Origin: Medakamo hakoo
Lineage: Eukaryota; Chlorophyta; Trebouxiophyceae; Coccomyxaceae
NCBI GenBank assembly: GCA_026636295.1
Contig: CP089453.1
Span: 434,001 to 498,000, forward strand
Direction: 5' to 3'
DNA: 64,000 bases
The notes beneath the pieces are model-generated. The model ran no database searches, had not been told where the DNA came from, and saw only the letters and a program-made list of their open reading frames with translations. The translations under genes were made by a program, and so were the position numbers. Positions 1-9,400 of this stretch are shown one piece after another. Within the stretch, counting starts at the first letter, position 1. The number at the start of each line of letters is the position of its first letter.

Positions 1-1
1 G

Positions 2-606
2 CGCACACCGCTGCCGCCGCCGCCCGTGGCCCCGCCCCCGCTGGACGCCGGCCTGGGCGGCGGCGGCGGACACGGGTGGGGCGTGCCGCCGCCACCCCCG
101 CCCGCCCCCGTCCCGCCCCCGCCGCCCGGACCGCCGCCGCCCGCCTCCCGCGCGCACGCCGCCTTTGTCCTGGCGGCTGTGTGCGACCGCCACCCGCGCG
201 GCCAGGCCGCCTGTGCGGCGGCCGGCCTGGTGGACGTGCTGTGCCGGCGCCTGGTGGCCGCGGCTGCGGCGGGCCCCCCGGCCCGCCCGCCGCCGCCGGG
301 CGCCATTCCGCCCTGCGGCGCCGTGTGCGGCGTGGCCGACCCGCCGCCCGGGTCGGACCCCGGTGGAGAAGCCGCGGGCACGTCCCTGCTCATCCAGTGG
401 CTGGCCCTGGCGCTGGGCGCCCTGGTGGACGGCGCGCCAGAGTTGGGGGCGGCGGCCGCCGCGCGCGGCGCGCCCGACGCCCTGTCCCGCCTGCTGGGCT
501 CCGGCGACCCGGAAGTGCGGGCGGCCGCCCTCTTTGCCCTGGGGCGGCTCATCACCGTGCCCCAGGCCGGTGGTGGTGGCGAGCCGGCGCACGAGGCGGC
601 GGCAGC

Positions 607-642
<36 letters not shown>

Positions 643-3379
643 CCCGCCGCCGGCCGGTGGCGCGGGCGGCGACGGGGGCGGCGGCGCGCCCGCGCCCGGC
701 CAGCCGCAGCCGCCGCTGCCGCCGGCCGAGGACGGCGCCGGCCCTGGCCAACCCCCACACCCGCCGCCCCCCCCGGCTCCGCCCCCACCTCCGCCACCCG
801 TCGTCGACCCGGCGGCCGCGGCAGCGGTGGAGCGGGCGGCGGTCGCGGCCGCGCTGCGCACCGCGCGCGACGCGTCGCCGCTGGTCCGCGCCGAACTGGC
901 GGGCGTGCTGGGCCGGCTGGCCGTGGCGCACGGCGCGGAGTTCGAGGCGGTCGTCGCGGACGCGGCGGCGGGGAGGGGCGTCGCGGGCGAGGTCGTGGGC
1001 ACGGCCCCGCCGCCCAGGGTCGGCGGCGGCGGCGGCGGCGGCGGCGCCCAGCACCCTGCGGGCGGCTCCCCGCCCGGCGCACCGCCCGCCCCCCTGTCCG
1101 GCACGTCCCCGCCCGGCGGCCCGGGCGGCGCTGGAGAGCCTGCCGGTCCGGACTTGCCGGGCCCGGGCGACGACGAAGGCGCGGACTTGCTGCTGTGGCA
1201 GGGCAGTGGCGCGGGCGGCGCGCACGGCCACGGCCACGGCCACCCGCCGACGGCGCGCGCGCTGCGTGCTGCGGCCGCGGCCGACCCTGCCGCCCTGCAC
1301 GCCCGCGCCCTGGCCACCTTGCTCGCCCTGGCAGCCGACCCGGCTCCCGGCGTCGCAGCCGCGGGTGGGGCCGCCCTCATCGCGGCGGGCGTGGAGGTGG
1401 AGGCCGTCCCGGGCGCGGTGGGCGTGCCCGGCTCCACGGGTGGAGGCAGCCTCGGTGGCCGCGGCTCGGCCGGCTCCCTGGCCGGCAGCGCGGGCACGTC
1501 GGGCGCCTCACGCCCGCCGCCCTCGCCCGCTCGCGCGTCGACGGGTACGAGCGCGCCCACCTCGACGTCCCGGTGGAACCCGCGCGCGTGGCGGGCGGCC
1601 ATCGCGGGCGGCGGGTTTGCCGCAGCCAACGCGCCGACGGGCGGCGCGGCTGGCGGCGGCGGCGACGGCGACGGGTCGGGCCGCGACCGCGCCGCGTCCG
1701 GCGCGGCCGTGGGGTCCACGCCCGCCACGCCCGTCGGCTCCCTGGATGCTCGCCGTGGCCCATCCACCGCCACCAACGCCGCGCAACCGTGGCCGCCCTT
1801 CATCCTCCGTGCTGCTGCGGCGGAGGGAGGCTCTGGCAGCGGGCGCGGGCGCGGCCGCCACCTCGCCACCCGCGGCGGCGGCGGGTCGGGCGACCCAGCG
1901 GCCTTGCCGCCGTCTGCGGCCTGGGCGGCTGCGAGGGCCAGGTTCTGTGCGCCCATGCTGCCGCCCGCGCCGCCGACTGCGCCAGCCGCGGCGGCGGCGG
2001 CGACGGCGTGGGCTGCCCCGCCCCCGCGCCCGGGCGCGCCGCGCGACGCCGCCCTCACCGCCGCCCGCCGCCGCGACCAGTCCCTGGCCGCGTCCGCTGT
2101 CGCAGCCCGTTTCGCGCACGGCGGCCGCATCACGGACGCCATTGCCTCCATCGACACGGGCACGCCGTCCAACGCGGCGGTCGCCATCCACCCGTTCCGG
2201 CCGTGCGTGGCCGCGGCCGACGCGGCCGGCGTGTTGCGCGTCTATGCGCTCGCCTCCCTGTCGCCGGCCCGCGCCGGCGGCGGCGAGGACGGGGACGGCG
2301 GCGGCGGTGGCGGCGGCGGCGGTGGCGGCGCGTCCCACGCCCCGCCGCAAAGCGGGCGGTGCACAAACGCGTTCGACCTGGCCGGGCCGCCGCCCCCACC
2401 ACCACCGACGAGCGCGGGCGCGCCCGCCCCGCCGCGGCCGGCCGGACCGCCGTCGGCGCTCTTCCTGCTGAACGAGACGCACGCGTCCCTGCTCGCCGCC
2501 TGCGGCCCGGACGGCGGCGTCCGCGTGTGGCGGGACTGGTCCTTCCGCGGCGCGCACCGCTTGGCGACGGCGTGGCAGGCCGTGCCCCTGGAGGGGCCGG
2601 CGGGCCGGCCGGGCGCGGGCGGGCGCGCGCTCCCCACGCCGCCCGGCCCGTCGCCCGCGGCCTTCGCCCTGGCGCCCGGCACCCTGGCGGCGTCGGGTGG
2701 CGCCGACCCCGGCCTCGTCCACCTGTGGTCGCTGGAGGCCGAGCGGCGGTGCGGCCTGCTGGTCGGCGCCCCCGCGGGCGGGCCGGCCATCACCCGCCTG
2801 GCCGCCTTGCAGGGCGGCGGCAGCGGGGCGGCCGGCGGCGCGGGCGGCGGCCCCCTGCTCCTGGCCGCCGGCCGGTCCGACGGGTCGGTCGCGCTGTTGG
2901 ACGCCCGGGCGCCGGCGGCGGGTGGGCCGGCGGCACTGGTCCGCCCGCATGCCGCCGGGGCCGCGTTGGTCGGGCTCGTGCCCGGCCCCGGCGGCACAGC
3001 CGCGGCTGCGCACCACCGGTTTGTGTCAGCGTCCTCGGCGGGCGAGCTCGCGCTGTGCGACTGGCGCGCCGCGTCGACCGACGGTTCGTCCGCCGGCGTG
3101 TGGAAGGCCTTGCCCGCGCACGCGTCCGGCGGCCTGACTGCCCTTGCCTCCCACCCGCGCGCCCCTCTCTTGGCGACGGGCACGGCCGGCGGCGTCGTCA
3201 AACTGTGGACGGGTGAGGGTGAGGCGGCGGGCCCGGCCGTGCGCGCGTCGGGGCCGTTGCTGGGCGCGCGGGTGGGACCCGTCGAAGCGCTGGCCTTCCA
3301 CCCGTACAGAGGCTTGCTGGCGAGCGCGGGGCGGGACCCGTACGTCGCGCTCTTTTACATCGCGCCGCCCGCGAGGTGA
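2..3379 (+). CDS. RAPTOR: RAPTOR (regulatory-associated protein of TOR), C-terminal part, 5' end outside window
   Basis: Open from the first bases of the window to a TGA at 3377, so this is a 3' fragment of about 1,125 codons without introns. RAPTOR is the substrate-recruiting subunit of TOR complex 1. Near the start, HEAT-like repeats carry family signatures (ASRAHAAFVLAAVCDRHPRG, then LLIQWLALALGALVDG and PEVRAAALFALGRL). The C-terminal third is a WD40 propeller with LLNETHASLLAACGPDGGVR and a last blade VGPVEALAFHPYRGLLASAG, both typical of RAPTOR. Between them are very long Pro/Gly/Ala-rich linkers, including an 11-residue poly-Gln tract at 608-640, which make the protein look bulkier than plant or animal RAPTOR. 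The N-terminal caspase-like RNC domain must lie upstream of the window. The family call is secure; the linker regions could hide unannotated introns, but none is needed for the reading frame. Confidence 0.88.
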
Positions 3380-3496
3380 TGGAAGGATGGATGGGAGGTG
3401 GATGGGAGGGGGGGGGTTGTTGATGGCACGCCGAGCGTGCGCTCGTTGTCTCACTGTTTTCAATTCCTTCCGGCTGTACTAACACCCACTTCCGCC

Positions 3497-5339
3497 ATGC
3501 CGCCGAAAGGCAGGCGAGGAGGCGAGCGGTCGCCGCCGCCGCGCGCCAAGCGGAGCTCGCGCGGTGGCGGCGGTAGTGCTGCGGGTGGCGGCAATGCGAC
3601 GCCGTCGACGACGGCCGCCACCAATGGTCGAGACGCCGCCGGCCCGCCCAGCGCGAGCGCTAACACGGCCGTCGACGTGTCCCTTGCCGACGGCCCAGCC
3701 TTGGTGCGCGGGCCTGCGGCAGTGGAAGCCCTGGACGGGCCCGCCTGGTGCCACGGGTGCGTGTCGTTTTTTTTTTTTTCGCATGCGTGCCGCGTCCATC
3801 CCCGACCCGACCATCTCCGCGCGCTCTCAACCCCTCCCTCTCTCCCGCGCACCCCTCCAACCATGCAGCTGGACGCTCCGCCCGGGCGACCCGCCCATCC
3901 GCGTCCCTGCCGCGACCCTGGTGCGCTTTGAGGCCGCGCCACCGACCACAGCAGCGGTACCCCTGGCAGCAAGCGGCCCGCCCGTCCGCCTGCGCGTCGT
4001 GAGCCAAGGCGGCGGCGGGCTCGCCCCAGCCGACGCGCCCAACCCACCTCCCCGCATCCCGCCCGCCTGGCGCCACGCCGCCGCAGCACTGGCAGACGCC
4101 GCACGGGCGTCGCCCGCCACCCGCCTGGTCGTCGCGGTCGTCGGCCCGCGCGGCGCGGGCAAGTCCACGCTGGCCCGGCTGGTCGCGAACGAGGTGGGCA
4201 GTTGTGGCGGGGTGGGGGGAGGGGGTCCCCCGCACGCCGCCACGCCGGCCGCCCTGCCCCGCCTCCTCTGGGTGGACGGCGACGCGGGCCAGCCCGAATT
4301 CACGCCGCCCGGCCTGCTGAGCGGGCATGAGTTGAGGAGCGGCGGTGACGGCCTGCCACTGCTGGGCCCGCCCGCAGCACACCCGCGCCCGGGGCCCTGG
4401 CCGGCCGGCGCTGCCGCGTTTTTGGGGTCGCCCAACCCGGCGGCGGACCCGGGGCGGTACGCGGCGGCCGCGGCGGCTGTGGGTGCCTGGGCGTGCTCCA
4501 CCGCGTCTGCGTCCTCGCTCTGCTGCCCCGTCGTCGTCAACACGCACGGCTGGGCGCGTGGGGTTGGCGCGGATTTGACGGCCGCGCTCGCGACCGCCGT
4601 CGCACCGACGCACGTCCTTGTTTTAGAGTCTCCCGGCGCACCCGCCCGCAACGCGCCGCCCGTGCCCTGGTGGACCGTGGATGAGCGGGCAGGGCCACCG
4701 TTGGTTGCGCGGCTGGAAGCAGCCAGCAGCGGCGGCGGCGAGGGCCCGTCCGCGGCGGACGCGCGCGCGGCCTCGTGGCTGGCCTGGGCGGCCGCGTGCT
4801 GCGGTACGCAGGAGGGCGCCTCCTTCCCCGCGGCCGCCACCGCCCTGGCGGCCGCGCACCCACTCGTCTTGCGCCTGGGCACCAACCCACGCCCGCGCCT
4901 GGCCTGGGTGGCGGTGGACGCGCCGCCGGTGGGAAGAGAGCTCCAGGCCCTCAACGCGGGCGTGGTGGGGATAGGGGTTGAGCCAGGCGGCGAGGAGGGC
5001 GCGGACGACGACGGGAGCTCGGAGGACGAAGACGACGATCCCGCCCTCCCTCCTCTGACTGGCTTGGCCCTCATCCGGGCGGCTGACGCCGACGAAGGCC
5101 GCCTGTTCCTCGTCCTGCACCCGGCCGTCGCGGACCGCTTGCGGCAGGAGGTGAGGGCGCACCCATCCGCCCGCTTTGTCCTCCAGGCGGGTGGGATGGA
5201 GTTGCCGCCGTCGCTGCTGCACTGGAGCGGTGGAGCGTCTCCCTACCTGGCGCCGTGGTGCCTGGCGGGCGTGGGGACGGGGGCGAGGGTGCAGGCGAGC
5301 CGGAATGACTTGGCGCGGGCGGGGCAGCAGCAGATGTAG
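3497..5339 (+). CDS. GRC3: Polynucleotide 5'-hydroxyl kinase GRC3/NOL9
   Basis: Two exons, 3497-3756 and 3869-5339, joined over a 112-nt GT-AG intron (phase 2, rebuilding a Gly codon), giving 576 aa. GRC3/NOL9 phosphorylates 5'-OH RNA ends during pre-rRNA ITS2 processing in the nucleolus. The basic, Gly-rich N-terminus is followed by a P-loop GPRGAGKST at about residues 179-187, then a Walker-B-like stretch VDGDAGQPEFTPPG (LDxDxGQPEFTPPG in the family), the VVVNTHGWARGVG motif and the C-terminal hydrophobic segment typical of the family. The ATG at 3497 is the first in frame after the RAPTOR stop, 117 bp upstream. The gene is convergent with SYS1, with only 27 bp between the two stop codons. 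An acidic run near 5000-5035 (DDDGSSEDEDDD) is a lineage insertion. Confidence 0.88.
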
Positions 5340-5366
5340 AAAAAAAAAATGGAGAGAGAAACGCTT

Positions 5367-6107
5367 TCACACCGCCTCCGCCCCGCGCTGCGGGTTGGCC
5401 TCCCCGCTCCCCGCCCGCGCCGGCGACCGCCCCGGCGCCGCCGCTTCTTTCGCCTTCCCGTCCACTCCATCGCTGGTCGGACCGCCGCCCCCACCACCGC
5501 CGCCCACCCCCTCCCTCACCCCGAGCGCCGCCACGGCCGCCGCTCGCCGGATGGCGGCGCCCAGCGGGATGTCCCTCAGCTCCTGCTGCAGGCACAACCA
5601 CTCCGCGCCGCCGGATGACGCCGCCGCGCCCGCCAGGTTCACCAGCCACCAGGTGGGCGTGCGCGGGAAGCCGCCGGCGGCCCAGCACGCCAGGAAGTGG
5701 ACGCCGTACGCGCTGGCCGCAAAGTCCAGGCATTTTTTTGACCGCTTCACCGCGGCGGCGACCGCCACCGCCGTCGCGCCGATGGTCACGACATTTGCGG
5801 CTAAGACAGCCAGGCCAGGCGCTGACCGGACAGTCAGGTGCGTGGACTTGAACAGCAGCGCGCTCAGCGGGATGGTGCCGCCGGAGATCGGGACTGGGGG
5901 GACGGGTGGAGGCGGGTGGATGGGAGTGTGAGGTCCGAGCGTCGAGTCGAGCGCGCGCCGCTGCTGCTCCCTACCTCCGTCCCCTGCCAGCTGCTCACCC
6001 GCCAACAAAAACAGCGTCAGCCCCATGCTCCCATAAAACGCGGCCTGCACCGCTCCCATCTGGGCCAAGACGACCCAGGGGTTGAACACATAGCCGCCGC
6101 GCCACAT
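5367..6107 (-). CDS. SYS1: SYS1-family Golgi membrane protein
   Basis: Two exons on the minus strand, 6107-5999 and 5893-5367, give about 211 aa. SYS1 is a four-helix Golgi protein that recruits the Arl3/ARFRP1 GTPase. The N-terminus (FNPWVVLAQMGAVQAAFY) and the later hallmark RSKKCLDFAASAYGVHFLAC, followed by WWLVNLAG and EWLCLQQELRDIPL, match the family. The 105-nt intron (minus strand GTGAGC...CCCCAG) is a multiple of three and has no in-frame stop, so a naive translation reads through it; removing it restores the expected TM spacing (LFLLA-VPISGGTIPLSALLF). The C-terminal 60 residues after RDIPLG are Gly/Ala-rich and not conserved. Convergent with GRC3. The LTN1 stop codon lies 324 bp upstream on the same strand. 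Confidence 0.85.
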   Translation of the reverse strand: MWRGGYVFNPWVVLAQMGAVQAAFYGSMGLTLFLLAGEQLAGDGGREQQRRALDSTLGPHTPIHPPPPVPPVPISGGTIPLSALLFKSTHLTVRSAPGLAVLAANVVTIGATAVAVAAAVKRSKKCLDFAASAYGVHFLACWAAGGFPRTPTWWLVNLAGAAASSGGAEWLCLQQELRDIPLGAAIRRAAAVAALGVREGVGGGGGGGGPTSDGVDGKAKEAAAPGRSPARAGSGEANPQRGAEAV

Positions 6108-6431
6108 TTTTTTCTAATGGCGCGCGAAGCGTGAAAAAGCGATGCCGAACAAACAGTGCGAAAAGATGGGCGCGTGCGTGCGAGTGCGGCTCTCTTGACG
6201 GCTGGCTTCAGGCTTCGGCACGGGTCTAGACGTGTGGCGCCCTCAGAGGTGTGTGTGAAGCGTGTGAAAAACCGCGGCACTCAGGGGCGCGCGTTCTTTT
6301 TTCCTGGCGCGCTTTGTCGTGGACAGGACACTCGTCTGCACGCTCCGCCCACCTCGACCATCCCCGCCTAGAAAAATGGAAGAAACACACACGCGCAAGG
6401 TCTACAGCTCACAAACACACTCATCTCACTA
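6108..6431. other. Intergenic spacer between LTN1 3' end and SYS1 start
   Basis: The 324-bp spacer separates two minus-strand genes and must hold the LTN1 3'UTR and the SYS1 promoter. It is less GC-rich than the flanking coding DNA and contains short T runs. I see no conserved ORF, RNA gene or repeat. Confidence 0.5.
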
Positions 6432-9400
6432 TCACACCCCCCATTCCGTCTGGCAGTGCGGACACGACGCGGCTTTGGCCGAGCTGCGGAACCATTTGTA
6501 CAGGCACCCCCCATGAAATTTTTTCCCGCACGTCCGGCAGGCCTTGCGTGGCAGGCCGCCGCCGCCGCCGCCCTCGCCGCCCGCGGCGACGATGGCGTAA
6601 CAGATCAGGCATTCTTCCAGGCCCGAGAATTCGCGGGCCACGTTGGCCCGCCACAGGCGGACCGCGCCGGCCAGGCCCCCGTTTTGGGCCCGCAAGAACG
6701 CGGCAATGGACAGCATCCACCGGCGCAAGCGGGCGTCGGGCACGCCCACGGCGCGGCGGACGGACACGGACGGCGGGCGCAGGGGCCAGCCGGGCGGCAG
6801 TGCGATGGCCAGCTCCAGCGCCGCGCCGTCCTCGACGGTGAGGGAGGCCAGCGCTTCGCGCGCGCCGGGCGCCGTGCGCACGGCCCATCCAGGCACGGCG
6901 TCCGCGCCAGTGCCTGGCCCCACACCGGCCGCGCCCGCCAACTCACCGGCTATGATGGCCGGCGATTCGGCCGATGCGGTGTAGCTTTCCAGCGCGGCTG
7001 CCAGCCGGCGGTGGCGCAGGCCCGCGAACCACACGCGCACCGACGCGGGCGCGCAGCGCAAGGCGGCCCGGTATAAGGCGGGAGCCAACGGCATCGACTC
7101 GGACAGTGGGGACGTGGCAGGGGACGGCGGCGGCGTGGACGCCAGGGCGGCGGCGAGCGTCCAGGCGGCCGCAGTTGAGAGACCGCCCGCGCGCGCGGCC
7201 GCGGCGGCGGCGGCGGCGGCGCCCGGCGCGGGCGCGGGCGCGACGCGGCGCCCGCTCTCCGCTTTCTTCTTGGCGGTCGCACCGCCCAGGTCCAGCGGCA
7301 TCAGCCCGACGACGTCGTCCAGGAACGCGCTCAGCCCGCTCGCAGCCCGCGACCCGCCTCCACCCCCACCCACCTCGCACGTCTCATGCAGGGCCTGGCC
7401 CAGGGCGGCCCGTGCGGGCGAGCCGGGCGCCAGGGCTTCCAGGCGGCACAGGACCAGGGCCCAGGCGGCCAGGTAGCCCGGCAGGCGGGCGTGGCCGGAG
7501 TGCATGGTGGTGGGTGCGGCGAGGCGGGACGCCAGGTCCGGGCGGACGCCCGCGGCTTCCAGCGCGGCCGCGACGGCGGCGGCCGGGCCCGCCCGCCCAC
7601 CGCCGCCGCCCTCGTCGTCGGACGAAGAGGACTCGCCGCCACCAAACGCGCCCATGTCTGCGTCGTCGTCCGCAGGAATGACGGGTTCCACCAGGCGGGC
7701 CAGGCCCGACGGCGCGTCAGGGCGGGTGAGGAGGGCGAGCGCGGCGCGGCGGGCGGGCGGCCCGCCGCAGCAGGCGACGGCCGTCGCTGTGGCGAGCAAC
7801 GCGCCCGCGCCGTCCACGCCCGTCTCTTCACCCCACGCGTCGGCTTCCACCAATGCCGAGTTCGCAAAGGACGGGTCCGGGTCGCGGGCCGCGGCGGCCA
7901 AGCCGGCCGCGCCCAAGGCAGCGGTGGCGGGGCAGGAGGCGGCCCAGGCAGCGGCGGCTGTTGCGGCCAGGTTGGTTTCGGCCGCACCACCGCCGCCGCT
8001 CGCCGCGGCAACGACCGCATCCACCACGCCCAGCGCCAGGCCCGCCCGTGCTGTGTCGGCCAGGGCGTCGGCTCGTGCAACCGTCCAGGCAGGAGGCGGC
8101 GGTGTCGTGGCACCAGGTCCGTCAAAGCGGGCCGCCAGCGCGGTGAAGCAGGCAGACCAGCGCTCGGCGGCGGCCGGGATGTCGTTTTCACTGAGCGCGG
8201 CCGCGACGGGCCCGGCCGACCGGCCGACGGCAGCTTTCGCCGCGGGCCCGCCGCCCATGGACAGGCGGCGTAGCATTTCCAGGGCGGCTTCAGGCGGGGC
8301 GTCCTCGCCTGCCGGACCCGCCAGAGCGCGGGCAGCACTCACCGCCGCGGCCGCCGTGGCTTCCGCGGCCGCCTCCACGCCCGCGACCGCGCCGCCCACG
8401 CCCGCACGCACGCGGCGGATGACGTCCGGCCAGGCAGAAGGAGTGATGACAGGGGCGGCGACCTGGATGGCCGCCGCTGTCAGAGCGGCCATGGCGGCTT
8501 CGGCGAGGGCGGCGGGCGTGGAGGAGGGGGCGGCGCCGTGTTCGTCGCCGTCGTCGCGCGCGGCCTCCTGAACTCCGCCGCCTCCGCCGTCCAGACGCGC
8601 CGCCACGGCTGCCGCCGCGGCCGCCGCCCGCTCGCCCGCCAGCTGGCGTTCCAGGGCAGCAGACAAAGCAGCCTGTTCAGCAGGCGTGGCCAGGGAGGAC
8701 GGCGGCGGGAAGCAGGCGGCGGCGGTGGAGAGCGCGGCCGCAGCCGCCCGCAACGCCACATCGCTCCCAGTCCCGGCCGCCGCCTGGGCCAGGGACGGCA
8801 GCTTTGCCGCCGCGTCCAGAGCCGCGGTCGCCAAGGCGGGCAAGCCAGACTCGGTGAGCGCCGCCTCGTCGTCCGTGCGGAAAGCGGCCGCCGCGGCAGG
8901 CAGGGCGGCGGCGGGGCGCGGTGCGAGGGGGAAAGACCCGGCACTGGCCGCCCAGGCGGCCCGCAGGCCGGCCGCGGCGTGCCCGCCCGCGCCGGAACGC
9001 AGCAGCCGGGATGAGGCAGACGCAGCGGCAGCGTCCTCGTCTTCATCTCCCTCAGCTAAAAGAGCGGTGAGGACGGCGCCGGCCGCGGACGGAGGGCTCG
9101 CGGGCGAGGCGAGCCAGGCGGCCGCGGCCCGCGCCGCGCGCCGCACGGCCCGACCGCCGCCGCCCCCACCCCCCTCCCCGCCCCCGCCTCCCTCTCCCTC
9201 CACCAGCAGGGCCGCGGCCTCGGCCGTCCGCACGCCCTGTTCGCGCATCAAAGCAACTTCCGGTCCGCATTCAGCCATCAGAGCCGCCAGCAGCGGGACG
9301 GGTGCGTCTGACACGGCCAGCGCGGCGTCGAGGGTTTCCGCGGCAGCGGCCGGGGACAGGGGGCCGGCCCCGCCGCCGCCCTCCACACGCACGGCGTCCG